DNA of 64,000 nt from Paractinoplanes tereljensis (GCF_016862435.1 NZ_BOMY01000002.1:372001-436000); one strand, 5' to 3'. Counted from the stretch's first letter, positions 15,553 to 23,896 are shown. Notes: a model not told the origin generated them from the sequence alone. Program-made: numbers and translations.

Positions 15553-16626
15553 ATGACAGTCGAGTTCGTCGGCATGATCGGCACTCGGGACGTCTCCGAG
15601 ACCAGGGCACCGTCCGGGCCACCGGTCGACCCCGGTTACGTGCGTCGATTCGCCCGAGCCCACGAGGAGGCCGGCTTCGACCGCATCCTCGTCGCCTACT
15701 CTTCGGCCAGCCCGGACGCCAACCAGGTCGCGGCGTTCGCGGCGGCCGGCACCGACCACATCGGGCTGTTGATCGCGCACCGGCCCGGGTTCGTCTTCCC
15801 CACCACGGCCGCCCGCACCTTCGCCACCCTCGACCAGCTCACCGGCGGCCGGGTGGCGGTGCACACGATCACCGGCGGGTCCGACGCCGAGCAGCGCCGG
15901 GACGGCGATTACCTGACCAAGGACGACCGCTACGCCCGCACCGAGGAATACCTGACCATCCTGCGCCGGGCCTGGGACTCCCCCGAGCCGTTCTCGCACG
16001 AGGGCCGGTTCTACAAGTTCGAGGACTTCGCCCTGCTCGCCCAACCGGCCCACCGCATCCCGCTGTACTTCGGCGGCTCCTCGGCGGCGGCCTACCGGGT
16101 CGGCGGGGCCAAGGCCGACGTCTACGCGCTGTGGGGCGAGCCGCTGAAGGAGACCGCCGAGCAGATCGCCAGCGTTCAGGCCGCGGCGGCGGCGGCCGGG
16201 CGCGGGCCGCTGGGCATCAGCGCCTCGTTCCGGCCGATCCTGGCCGCCACCGACGACCTGGCCTGGGAGCGTGCTACCGGCATCCTGGCGAAGATCGAGA
16301 GCGGCCGGTCGTTCGCCGGCGATCAGAAGGTCCTCGTGGAGAACGTCGGCTCGCAGCGCCTGCTCGCGGCGGCGGCTCAGAAGGACCGGCACGACCGTGC
16401 GCTGTGGACGGCCACGGCCAAGGCCAGCGGCGCGCAGGGCAACTCGACCGCGCTGGTCGGCTCCCCGGAGACGGTCGCCCAGGCTCTCCTCGACTACGTC
16501 GATCTCGGCGTCACCACGATCCTCATCCGCGGCTACGACCCGGTCGACGACGCCGTCGACTACGGCCGGCACCTGATCCCGCTCGTCCGGCAGGAGCTGC
16601 GTCATCGCGAGCTCGCCAGCGTTTAG
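15553..16626 (+). CDS. LLM-class FMNH2-dependent monooxygenase (SsuD-like), paralogue 2
   Basis: A 357-residue luciferase-like monooxygenase closely related to the product of 11370-12464: both share AHEEAGFD-type, TLDQLTGGRV, DGDYLTKDDRYARTEEYL and ASGAQGNSTALVGSPETVAQ-like blocks. I chose the ATG at 15553 because the conserved VEFVGMIGTRD strand follows it; an earlier start at 15496 would add 19 residues without family support. It opens the rightward operon and is followed 13 bp later by a flavin reductase, which probably feeds it FMNH2. Confidence 0.9.
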   Translation: MTVEFVGMIGTRDVSETRAPSGPPVDPGYVRRFARAHEEAGFDRILVAYSSASPDANQVAAFAAAGTDHIGLLIAHRPGFVFPTTAARTFATLDQLTGGRVAVHTITGGSDAEQRRDGDYLTKDDRYARTEEYLTILRRAWDSPEPFSHEGRFYKFEDFALLAQPAHRIPLYFGGSSAAAYRVGGAKADVYALWGEPLKETAEQIASVQAAAAAAGRGPLGISASFRPILAATDDLAWERATGILAKIESGRSFAGDQKVLVENVGSQRLLAAAAQKDRHDRALWTATAKASGAQGNSTALVGSPETVAQALLDYVDLGVTTILIRGYDPVDDAVDYGRHLIPLVRQELRHRELASV

Positions 16627-16639
16627 CCAGGAGGCACCC

Positions 16640-17140
16640 GTGTCCGTCACCTCTCTCGTGGACGCCGATCTGTTCCGGGCGCTGCTGCGCCGCCACGCCG
16701 CCGCGGTCGTGGTGATCACCGCGCCCGGCGCGCCCCCGGCCGGTTTCACCGCCACCTCGTTCACCTCGGTCTCGCTCGACCCGCCGCTGGTGTCGTTCTG
16801 CCTGGCCAAGACCGCCTCGGCCTGGCCGGCGGTGGAGGAGGCCGACGTCGTCGCGGTGCACGTGCTCACCCAGGAGCAGGAACACGTGGCCCGCACGTTC
16901 GCCACCCGCGGCATCGACCGGTTCGCCACCCACGGCGCCTGGCAGCCCGGACCGGGCGGGGTGCCGTTGCTGGACGGGGTGCTGGCCCGGATCATCTGCC
17001 GGGTGGTGCGCCGGGTCGAGGCCGGTGACCACAGCATCGTGCTGGCCACCCCGGAGACCGGCGACCACCACCAGGATCTGACCGCGGCGCCGCTGGTCTA
17101 CCACGACGGCCACTACGCCCACCTGCGGAGGGCCGCGTAG
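16640..17140 (+). CDS. Flavin reductase family protein (two-component monooxygenase reductase)
   Basis: A 166-residue flavin reductase-like domain protein (split-barrel FMN-binding). Typical motifs are AVVVITAPGAPPAGFTATSF (residues 22-41), SLDPPLVSFCLAKTASAWP and the C-terminal HDGHYAHL. It reduces FMN or FAD with NAD(P)H and hands it to a monooxygenase. CCAGGAGG precedes the GTG start. It lies between two LLM monooxygenase genes, ending immediately before the second (stop abuts ATG), so it may serve both. Confidence 0.88.
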   Translation: MSVTSLVDADLFRALLRRHAAAVVVITAPGAPPAGFTATSFTSVSLDPPLVSFCLAKTASAWPAVEEADVVAVHVLTQEQEHVARTFATRGIDRFATHGAWQPGPGGVPLLDGVLARIICRVVRRVEAGDHSIVLATPETGDHHQDLTAAPLVYHDGHYAHLRRAA

Positions 17141-18208
17141 ATGCCGTTCCACTGGTTCCTGCCCACCGCCGGCGACAGCCACGACATCGTCAGCGGCGGG
17201 CAGGCCAATCTGACGGCCGACACGTCCCGGCCGCCGGACATCCGCTACCTCGCGCTCGTCGCGCGGGCCGCGGAACAGGCCGGGTTCTCCGCGGTGCTCA
17301 CCCCGACCGGGACGTTCTGCGAGGACGCCTGGCTGACCACGGCCGCCCTGCTGAGCGAGACCGAGCGGCTGAAGTTCCTGGTGGCGTTCCGGCCCGGGTT
17401 GATCTCGCCGACCCTGGCCGCCCAGATGGCCTCGACCTACCAGCGCATCTCCGGCGGGCGGCTGGCACTCAACGTGGTCACCGGCGGGGAGGCGAGCGAG
17501 CAGCGGCGCTTCGGCGACCACCTCTCGCACGATCAGCGCTACGCCCGTACGGCCGAGTTCCTGCAGGTCGTCCGGGGTGCCTGGGCGGGTACGCCGTACA
17601 CCTTCGCGGGCGAGCACTACCAGGTCGAGAACGCCACCGTCCGGCACGCGCCCGACCCGATCCCGCCGATCTTCTTCGGTGGTTCGTCGGCGGCCGCGCT
17701 GCCGGTCGCGGCCCGGCACGCCGACACCTATCTGACCTGGGCCGAGCCACCGGCCGCGGTAGCCGCCAAACTGGATGCCGTGCGCACTCTCGCCAAGGAG
17801 GCCGGCCGGCACCTCACCTACGGCATCCGCCTGCACGTGATCAGCCGGGACACCGCCGACGAGGCCTGGGGCGTGGCCCGTTCGCTGCTGGAACGGGTGC
17901 CGGCAGCGGAGATCGAGCGGGCCCGCAAACAGTTCGCCGCCACCGAGTCGGAAGGCCAGCGCCGGATGGCCGAGCTCACCACCGGCGACTCGCTCGAGGT
18001 GGCGCCCAACCTGTGGGCCGGCTTCGGCATCGTCCGGCCGGGCGCCGGCACCGCCCTGGTCGGCAGCCACACCGAGGTCGCCGCCCGGATCCGCGAATAT
18101 CAGGCGCTCGGCCTCGACCACTTCATCCTGTCCGGCCAGCCGCATCTGGAAGAGGCGCTGCGGTTCGGCGAGAACGTCCTGCCACTTCTTACTCAAGGAG
18201 AACAATGA
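17141..18208 (+). CDS. LLM-class FMNH2-dependent monooxygenase (SsuD-like), paralogue 3
   Basis: A 355-residue SsuD-like monooxygenase, more distant from the other two. It keeps the alkanesulfonate monooxygenase features FLVAFRPGLISPTLAAQMAS, SGGRLALNVVTGGEASEQRR and the C-terminal IREYQALGLDHFILSGQPHL. Its ATG follows the flavin reductase stop without a gap, and its own stop overlaps the FMN reductase start (ATGA). The divergence from paralogues 1 and 2 suggests a different sulfonate or sulfone substrate. Confidence 0.9.
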   Translation: MPFHWFLPTAGDSHDIVSGGQANLTADTSRPPDIRYLALVARAAEQAGFSAVLTPTGTFCEDAWLTTAALLSETERLKFLVAFRPGLISPTLAAQMASTYQRISGGRLALNVVTGGEASEQRRFGDHLSHDQRYARTAEFLQVVRGAWAGTPYTFAGEHYQVENATVRHAPDPIPPIFFGGSSAAALPVAARHADTYLTWAEPPAAVAAKLDAVRTLAKEAGRHLTYGIRLHVISRDTADEAWGVARSLLERVPAAEIERARKQFAATESEGQRRMAELTTGDSLEVAPNLWAGFGIVRPGAGTALVGSHTEVAARIREYQALGLDHFILSGQPHLEEALRFGENVLPLLTQGEQ

Positions 18209-18696
18209 GTCGCATCGTCGTCGTCTCGGGCAACCCCCGGCCCGGCTCCCGCACCTCGGTGCTGGCCATCGCGGTCGGGGAGGCGCTCGGGGAGAAGACC
18301 GGTGGGTTCCCGCCCACCGTGATCGAGGTCGGCGAGCTGGGTGCCGGCCTGCTCACGCCGGGCGACGAGGCGACCGCGGCCGCCGTGACCGCGCTGCGCG
18401 AGGCCGAGGTACTCGTGGTGGCCACCCCGACGTACAAGGGCAGCTACACCGGCGTACTGAAAGTGCTTCTTGACCAGCTGCCGGCCCAGGCCCTGGCCGG
18501 AAAGACCGCGGTCCCGGTGGTGACGGCCGGCGTGCCGCCGCAGGCGGCCGCGGCCGAGGCGCTGCTGCGCCAACTGCTCACCGAGCTGGGCGCGGACGTC
18601 GCCGACGGCCTGCCGGTGGTCGAATCCGACCTGCCCGAGACCAAGGCCATCGCCGATCGGTACGCCGAGGCCTACAGCAACCGCACAGCCTCGTAA
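18205..18696 (+). CDS. NAD(P)H-dependent FMN reductase (SsuE/MsuE-like)
   Basis: A 163-residue flavodoxin-fold FMN reductase. The N-terminal phosphate-binding loop is VVVSGNPRPGSRTS (residues 4-17) and the flavin-binding PTYKGSYTGVLKVLLDQL follows near residue 73. SsuE/MsuE enzymes supply FMNH2 to SsuD-type monooxygenases. AAGGAG precedes the ATG, which overlaps the monooxygenase stop. Last gene of the rightward operon, followed by a GC-rich hairpin. The locus therefore has two unrelated flavin reductases. Confidence 0.9.
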   Translation: MSRIVVVSGNPRPGSRTSVLAIAVGEALGEKTGGFPPTVIEVGELGAGLLTPGDEATAAAVTALREAEVLVVATPTYKGSYTGVLKVLLDQLPAQALAGKTAVPVVTAGVPPQAAAAEALLRQLLTELGADVADGLPVVESDLPETKAIADRYAEAYSNRTAS

Positions 18697-18765
18697 CAGC
18701 GCTCTGACAAATCATCCGTTTACGGTTTCACCAGGCCTAACGGCGGGTGCGACCGCCGCAACGCC

Positions 18766-18815
18766 CCGGCTCCGCTCGCCGACTTCAGTGCCCCCGAGTC
18801 GACGAGCGGAGCCGG
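18766..18815. terminator. Bidirectional hairpin terminator (13-bp stem)
   Basis: CCGGCTCCGCTCG (18766-18778) and CGAGCGGAGCCGG (18803-18815) are exact complements with a 24-nt loop. It lies between the 3' ends of the FMN reductase and the S8 protease genes and is followed on the plus strand by TTTACGT. It probably stops transcription from both sides. Confidence 0.65.
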
Positions 18816-18823
18816 TTTACGTC

Positions 18824-20455
18824 TCAGGCGATGTCGATGGTCAGCTCCGAGCGGGCCGTCTTGCCCCAGCCATCGGTGAACTCGACCGTGAAGGTCGACG
18901 AGCCCGACGTGGTGGCCACCCCGGTGATCAGGCCGTTGGTGTTCAGCGACAGCCCGTCCGGCAGGTCACCGCTGCTCAGCGCCCAGGTGCCGGTCCGGTC
19001 CGCGGCCAGCTGCTGGTAGTAGTACGCACCCTGGGCGCCGTCCGGCAGGACTGCCGTCTTGATGACGGGGCTGGTGGCGTTCACGGTGACCGCGATGCTC
19101 CTGGTGACAGCGGTGGGCACGTAATCGGTGAACCGGACCTTGATCGTGTCGGTGCCGGGCCCGGTCGGGGTGCCGGAGACCACGCCGGCCGCAGACAGCG
19201 TCACGCCGGTGGGCAGGGTGCCCTCGGCGAGACTCCACGAGCCGCGACGGCTGGAGGCCAGGGCGAGCTGCGAGGCGAACGCCGTACCGGCCGTCATGGT
19301 CAGGCCCGAGGTCTTGATCACCACGGCGGCGGGCGGGGCGGGCACGAACAGCAGCCGGTTCGGCGAACCCTTCAGCCCGCTGATCTTGCCGGTGGTGGCC
19401 TGCGCCACCAGGTAGTTGCGCACCTGCGCGGCGGTCCAGGTCGGGTACGCGTCGAGCACCAGCGCGGCCGCGCCGGCCACGTGCGGCGACGCCATCGAGG
19501 TGCCGCTGGCCGAGGCGGTCGCGGTATCGCTGCTGGCGAAGGCGGACCGGACGTTGACGCCCGGCGCGAACATGTCGAGCACGGTGCCGAAGTTGGAGAA
19601 CGAGGCGCGCTTGTCCTTGGCGTCGGTGGCGCCCACGGTGATCGCCGCGGCCAGGTTGGCCGGGCTCTCCTTGGCCGCGTTGACGTTCTCATTGCCGGCC
19701 GCCACGGCGACCGTGACACCCGAGTTGATCAGCTTTTGCAGGGCGGCGTTCAGCGACGGGCTGTTCGAGCCGCCGAGGCTCAGGTTGGCCACGGCCGGCT
19801 TCTTGGCGTTGGCGGTCACCCAGTTGATGCCGGCGATGACGTCGGAGAGCTCACCCTCGCCGTCGCAGTCCAGCACCTTGACCGCAACCAGCTGCACGCT
19901 CTTGGCAACCCCGTAGGTCCGGCCGCCGATGGTGCCGGCCACGTGCGTGCCGTGCCCCTCGCAGTCGGACGCGGTGGTGGTGTAGTTGACGAAGTTGAAG
20001 CCGTAGGAGGCCCGGCCGCCGAACTCGTTGTGGGTGATCCGGATACCGGTGTCGATCACGTACGCGTGCACCGAGCTGCCGTCGTCACTGGGCGTGTACG
20101 TCTTGGAGAGGGTGGCCGACTTCTGGTCGATCCGGTCGAGTCCCCAGACCGGGTTCTTGTAGGTGGTCGTCTCGGCGTGCACGATCCGGTCCTGCTCGAC
20201 CAGCGCGACGTCCGAGCGGGCCGCGAGCTGCCGGGCCTGCTTCGCCGACATCCGGGCCGAATACGCCTTGCGTGACCCCGCACTCTGCGCCGAGAGCCCC
20301 CCGGGTGCCTTCATCGTGACGATGTACCGGCCGGGGATCGTCCCCGGCGCACCGGCGCCGATAACGTTCCCCTCAGCGGCCTGAGCGGGAACGGCGGTGC
20401 CGGCCGCCGCGATGGCGGCGGCGGTCAGGAAGGTACCGAGAACTCTCATTCGCAT
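18824..20455 (-). CDS. Secreted S8 (subtilisin-like) serine peptidase with C-terminal Ig-like repeats
   Basis: A 543-residue secreted protease. A signal peptide (1-26, AQA-A cleavage) is followed by an I9-type propeptide (to about residue 95) and the S8 catalytic domain with D135 (VIDTGI), H168 (GHGTHVAG), oxyanion N255 (AAGNEN) and S320 (GTSMASPHVAG). Residues about 375-543 are two putative Ig/cadherin-like repeats of about 80 residues (TLPTGVTLSAAGVVSGTPTG and DLPDGLSLNTNGLITGVATT), typical of cell-surface or substrate-binding modules. ATG codons at 20455 and 20449 are both possible starts. Likely an extracellular subtilase for nutrient or cell-wall protein turnover. Confidence 0.93.
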   Translation of the reverse strand: MRMRVLGTFLTAAAIAAAGTAVPAQAAEGNVIGAGAPGTIPGRYIVTMKAPGGLSAQSAGSRKAYSARMSAKQARQLAARSDVALVEQDRIVHAETTTYKNPVWGLDRIDQKSATLSKTYTPSDDGSSVHAYVIDTGIRITHNEFGGRASYGFNFVNYTTTASDCEGHGTHVAGTIGGRTYGVAKSVQLVAVKVLDCDGEGELSDVIAGINWVTANAKKPAVANLSLGGSNSPSLNAALQKLINSGVTVAVAAGNENVNAAKESPANLAAAITVGATDAKDKRASFSNFGTVLDMFAPGVNVRSAFASSDTATASASGTSMASPHVAGAAALVLDAYPTWTAAQVRNYLVAQATTGKISGLKGSPNRLLFVPAPPAAVVIKTSGLTMTAGTAFASQLALASSRRGSWSLAEGTLPTGVTLSAAGVVSGTPTGPGTDTIKVRFTDYVPTAVTRSIAVTVNATSPVIKTAVLPDGAQGAYYYQQLAADRTGTWALSSGDLPDGLSLNTNGLITGVATTSGSSTFTVEFTDGWGKTARSELTIDIA

Positions 20456-20575
20456 GGCAGGCCGATCGGCCGGAACAGGTCATGAGCTGACCGCTGTGGC
20501 GAGAAATAACCAGGTGGCAACCGGCGTTCTGAACATCGCGCCGGTGAAACGCCCGGCGTGGAGAGAGGTTCCGAC

Positions 20576-20698
20576 ATGAAGGTCCGTAACTCGCTCAGGT
20601 CGCTGAAGAGCAAGCCCGGTTCGGTGCTGACCCGCCGCCGCGGCCGCCTGGTCGTGCTCAACCGGAAGAACCCGCGCTGGAACGGCCGACAGGGCTGA
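20576..20698 (+). CDS. rpmJ: 50S ribosomal protein L36, type B (cysteine-free)
   Basis: A 40-residue protein starting [20 protein letters not shown] and ending [12 protein letters not shown], matching the second L36 paralogue (YkgO type) of actinobacteria. Unlike the canonical L36 it has no cysteine, hence no zinc ribbon; such C-minus paralogues usually replace the zinc form when zinc is scarce, under Zur. I could not see a clear Zur box upstream. GAGAGAGG precedes the ATG. It is monocistronic, ahead of a strong hairpin, with none of the other C-minus ribosomal genes beside it. Confidence 0.9.
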   Translation: MKVRNSLRSLKSKPGSVLTRRRGRLVVLNRKNPRWNGRQG

Positions 20699-20758
20699 CC
20701 GCCACACGCCGGAGAGATGGCCGGGCAAAACTCGCGATGACGCGATAACTTTCATAGA

Positions 20759-20802
20759 GCGAAAGGCCGGAGAACCGCCGCCACGGATCTCCGGCCTTTC
20801 GC
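20759..20802. terminator. Bidirectional terminator, perfect 15-bp stem
   Basis: GCGAAAGGCCGGAGA (20759-20773) pairs perfectly with TCTCCGGCCTTTCGC (20788-20802), loop of 14. On the plus strand TTACCCGTTTT follows. It separates the L36 gene from the convergent response regulator gene, whose stop codon begins at the next base. Confidence 0.75.
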
Positions 20803-21435
20803 TTACCCGTTTTCTGGGGAATGGGCGACCAGTGCCAGGCGCACCCGATTGGGCGCGCCGGTCTTCGCCATCAACGCCGTCACATGCGTTTTCACCGTGG
20901 TCACGCCGATGTGCAGCCGCGCGCCGATCTCCGCATTGGACAATCCCGCGCCGACCAGCGCGAGCACGTCGCGTTCCCGTTCGGTGAGGCCGCTGATCGG
21001 CCGTGGCGCCGGCCGGCTGTCCACCGCCCGCCGCACCAGCCGGCGCAGCACGTCCTGGCTGAACGGGCTGTCCCCGGCCGCGGCCCGCCGGATCCCGTCG
21101 AGCAACTCGACCGGCGGCGCGTCCTTGAGCAGGAAGCCGCAGGCCCCGGCGGTCAACGCGGGGTAAAGATGGTCGTCGTCGCCGAACGTGGTCAGCACCA
21201 GGACCCGGGTGGCCGGCCGGGCGGCCAGGATGCGGCTTGTCGCGCTGATCCCGTCGACGCCCGGCATGCGCAGGTCCATCACCACCACGTCCGGGGTGAG
21301 CCGGGCCGCCAGGGTCACCGCCTCCCGGCCGTCGCCGGCCTCGCCGACCACCTCGAGGTCGGGTTCGGCGTCGCAGAGCATCCGCAACCCGGCCCGGATG
21401 AGCTGCTGGTCGTCGACGAGCAGGACCCGGATCAC
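20803..21435 (-). CDS. NarL/LuxR-family response regulator
   Basis: A 210-residue response regulator. The receiver domain (2-118) has acidic D8/D9, phospho-acceptor D54 (VVVMDLRMPG) and K near 104 (FLLKDAPP). The C-terminal LuxR HTH (148-205) reads LTERERDVLALVGAGLSNAE then ARLHIGVTTVKTHVTALMAK. The GTG start overlaps the kinase stop (GTGA), so kinase and regulator are coupled. It is phosphorylated by the adjacent histidine kinase and then binds DNA; targets unknown, possibly the neighbouring membrane gene. Confidence 0.92.
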   Translation of the reverse strand: MIRVLLVDDQQLIRAGLRMLCDAEPDLEVVGEAGDGREAVTLAARLTPDVVVMDLRMPGVDGISATSRILAARPATRVLVLTTFGDDDHLYPALTAGACGFLLKDAPPVELLDGIRRAAAGDSPFSQDVLRRLVRRAVDSRPAPRPISGLTERERDVLALVGAGLSNAEIGARLHIGVTTVKTHVTALMAKTGAPNRVRLALVAHSPENG

Positions 21436-22562
21436 GCGGCCGCTCCGGGCAGCACGGTGCGCACCCGCCAGCCGCCGCCGTCCGGACCGGCGGTGAGCAC
21501 GCCGCCGAGAACTTCGGCCCGCTCCCGCATACCGATGAGGCCGTGTCCCCCACTCATTTCGGGGTTTTTGTAAACACCACCGCCGTCGTCCGACACTTCC
21601 CAGCTGACCTCGTCGTCGGCGACGGAGACGAGCAGTCGCGCCCGAGCCGCGGGTCCGGCGTGTTTGGCCACGTTGGTCAGTGCCTCCTGGGTGAGGCGGA
21701 GCACGGCCATCCCGCGTACCGCATCGAGCTTGCCGACGGCCTCGTCGATGTCCGCCTCGACGGTGATCCCGGTCATCCGGGCGGTCTCGACGGCCGCGCC
21801 CAGCGCGGCCGGCAGCGCACCCGGTTCGATCGCGGTCAGCGCGGCGTCGCCCCGCTCCCCCGACCCGCGCAGCACCTCGACCAGCTTGCGCAGGTCGTTG
21901 AGCGCGGCCGTCCCGGTGCCGTGCACGTCGTCGAGCACCTCGGCCACCCGCGGGTCGAGGCCGGGCAGCACGTGCCGGGCCACCCCGACCCGCAGCACCA
22001 TCGACGCCACGTGGTGGGCCACCACGTCGTGCAGCTCCCGGGCGATCACGCCGCGCTCGTCGGCGCGCGCCGCCCGGCTCTCCGCCTCGGCCCGCCGCTG
22101 GGCCTGCTCGCCCAGCTCCCGGGTGGTGCGCAGGACCAGGCCGAGCAGCAGCGGCAGGCCGATCGGCAGCGACAGGATGCCGAACAGCTCGACCTTGCCC
22201 GGCGTCGCGAACACCAGGTAGACGGCGAGCAGCAGGCCGGTGGCCAGCCAGATCAGCCGCGGTTTCCGGGCCCACAGGGCCACCTCGCCGAGCGCCCAGC
22301 TCGCCGCCACCTGGTTGATCGTCGGGTCGCCGAGCACCACGAGCGCGACCCCGAGAAGCCCGGTCTGCAGCAGGAAGGCGAGCATCGGCCACCGGCTCAG
22401 CACCGGCCCGACCACGAAGGCCAGCACCGCGAGCACCCACTGGGTGGTGGTCGGATGCCGGCCCTCGTCGTAGAACACCAGGTAGCTCAGGCCGCTGAGG
22501 TCGAGCAGAACCAGGCGGAACCAGGAGTCCCGCCGATCGAAAAGGCGCTGCGCCCACCCCAT
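21432..22562 (-). CDS. Sensor histidine kinase (NarL-pair type)
   Basis: A 376-residue membrane kinase. Residues about 15-140 hold four or five hydrophobic helices without a large external sensor loop, followed by a coiled segment (RRAEAESRAARADERG), the HisKA_3 phospho-site in ARELHDVVAHHV and a HATPase domain (RLTQEALTNVAKHA, DDGGGV, GLIGMRERAEVLGG). Such kinases often sense membrane or envelope signals. The ATG at 22562 precedes the first membrane helix. It lies 5 bp after the stop of a membrane protein gene of the same operon. Confidence 0.9.
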   Translation of the reverse strand: MGWAQRLFDRRDSWFRLVLLDLSGLSYLVFYDEGRHPTTTQWVLAVLAFVVGPVLSRWPMLAFLLQTGLLGVALVVLGDPTINQVAASWALGEVALWARKPRLIWLATGLLLAVYLVFATPGKVELFGILSLPIGLPLLLGLVLRTTRELGEQAQRRAEAESRAARADERGVIARELHDVVAHHVASMVLRVGVARHVLPGLDPRVAEVLDDVHGTGTAALNDLRKLVEVLRGSGERGDAALTAIEPGALPAALGAAVETARMTGITVEADIDEAVGKLDAVRGMAVLRLTQEALTNVAKHAGPAARARLLVSVADDEVSWEVSDDGGGVYKNPEMSGGHGLIGMRERAEVLGGVLTAGPDGGGWRVRTVLPGAAA

Positions 22563-22567
22563 GCCGG

Positions 22568-23479
22568 TCAGCCTAGGCGTTCTTGTCGCGGGTCGTTCTT
22601 GTCGCGGGTCAACACCAGCGCCGCGGCGGTCGCGGTCGCGACCGCGAGCGCGGCCACCGCGACCAGGGTCCGGCCATCCGGTTGCAGCAGCGGTTGCGCC
22701 CGGAGTGCCTGCCAGGTCAACAGCCCGACGAGTACGCCGTAAGCACTGCCCGCGATCACCAGGAGTCGCACTCGCGTCCGCACGCCGAGCCGGGTGGCGT
22801 ACCGGTTGAGCAGGAACGCCAGCAGCGGCAGGGCCTGCAGCGCGTGCAACCCGACGAAGTGGCCGATCCGCAGGTCCCCGCCGGTGGTGCTCCAGCCGGT
22901 GAGCGGCAGTCCCGGCCCGCCGTCCGGCACCCCGACGGCGTGCGCGCCGTAGTGCGGCCCGAACACCATCGGCCCGGCCGCCACCATGCCCAGCAGCGAC
23001 CCGAACAGCCCCAGCCGAATCCCGGCCGCGACGACCCGGTCCGGCCCGCGTTGCCGCAGCACCGCCACCCCGATCACCAGGTGGGCCAGAAACAACACCA
23101 TGATCGACATACTCATGGCCGACCACAGCCCCGCGTTCAGGGGAGTCGTCTCGTTGTAGTGGCTGGTGGTGCCCCGAGCCGCCTGCAGCACGATGATCCC
23201 CAGCTCGACCACCCCGACCCCGACGATCACCGCCCCCGCCCATTCGGCAACCCGGCTCCGGCGCGGAAGCACCGACAGCATCCAGGCGAGCGTGAAGCCA
23301 TAGACGGCGAACGAGACCGCGAACTTGAACGGCTTGGCCCAGATCGGCATCCCGGTAAGCACCCGCGAATCGAACAAGATCCCAACCGCGGTGACGACGG
23401 CCAGCCCCGCCGCCACCCCGGTCAGAACAATCAGCGGCCGGTGCCATCGCGGCCGCGCAGTTGCCGCTGTAATCGTCAT
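22568..23479 (-). CDS. Hypothetical polytopic membrane protein beside a two-component system
   Basis: A 303-residue protein with about eight hydrophobic helices and no enzymatic motif I recognise. Fragments such as MPIWAKPFKFAVSFAVYGFT, ETTPLNAGLWSAM and IGHFVGLHALQALPLLAFLL resemble a family of uncharacterised actinobacterial membrane proteins. I chose the ATG at 23479; longer starts would add a low-complexity region crossing the palindrome at 23599. First gene of an operon with the kinase and regulator, so it may be an accessory sensor or the regulated output. Confidence 0.8.
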   Translation of the reverse strand: MTITAATARPRWHRPLIVLTGVAAGLAVVTAVGILFDSRVLTGMPIWAKPFKFAVSFAVYGFTLAWMLSVLPRRSRVAEWAGAVIVGVGVVELGIIVLQAARGTTSHYNETTPLNAGLWSAMSMSIMVLFLAHLVIGVAVLRQRGPDRVVAAGIRLGLFGSLLGMVAAGPMVFGPHYGAHAVGVPDGGPGLPLTGWSTTGGDLRIGHFVGLHALQALPLLAFLLNRYATRLGVRTRVRLLVIAGSAYGVLVGLLTWQALRAQPLLQPDGRTLVAVAALAVATATAAALVLTRDKNDPRQERLG

Positions 23480-23598
23480 AACCGCAGCCTGCGACCGCGC
23501 GGCCCCGGTTTCGCCCGCCCCCGAGCCGCACTCGCGCCCACAGGTCCGACCCGGCCTCCTACCGAGGGAGGAGACGCTCCCCCTACGGGCGCACGGCT

Positions 23599-23622
23599 GT
23601 CTCATGACTATAGTCATGAGAC
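23599..23622. promoter_or_regulatory. Perfect 24-bp palindrome, operator candidate
   Basis: GTCTCATGACTA and TAGTCATGAGAC abut as an uninterrupted perfect 24-bp palindrome. It lies 120 bp upstream of the membrane-protein/two-component operon (minus) and 62 bp upstream of the HicB-like gene (plus). Length and symmetry are typical of a TetR- or GntR-type dimer site, but no such regulator gene is adjacent. Confidence 0.65.
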
Positions 23623-23683
23623 GATCCAACGCCGGCCCGGCTGACGTGCGTACCCCGGCAGCCCCAGACCTGGGAGCGACTCC

Positions 23684-23896
23684 ATGGCCGAACTCCGCAC
23701 CGTTACCGTGCCGGTCGTCGTCGAGCGCGACGAGGATGGCGTGTGGTGCGCTCACGCCCAGCTGCGCCCGGGCGCGGGTGCACACGGCGAGGGCGACACC
23801 GAGGAAGCCGCGTTGGACGATCTGCGCGAGGCCTTCATCGGCCTGATCGAGGAGTGCGGCGCCCCTCGACAGCTTTCAGTCACCCTGCCTGCCTGA
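23684..23896 (+). CDS. HicB-like small protein (orphan antitoxin-type domain)
   Basis: A 70-residue protein with the partial RNase H-like fold of HicB: VTVPVVVERDEDGVWCAHAQ then GAGAHGEGDTEEAALDDLRE, in which GxGxxGDTxEEAxxxLxEA is the family mark. No HicA toxin is encoded on either side, so it is an orphan; such stand-alone copies may have regulatory roles. GGGAGCGACTCC precedes the ATG. The C-terminus ends at VTLPA with no DNA-binding extension. Confidence 0.8.
   Translation: MAELRTVTVPVVVERDEDGVWCAHAQLRPGAGAHGEGDTEEAALDDLREAFIGLIEECGAPRQLSVTLPA

Noticed and set aside
16523..18205. 560-codon frame antisense to the right half of the sulfur locus
   Set aside because: It overlaps several well-supported genes on the plus strand and has shadow-type composition.
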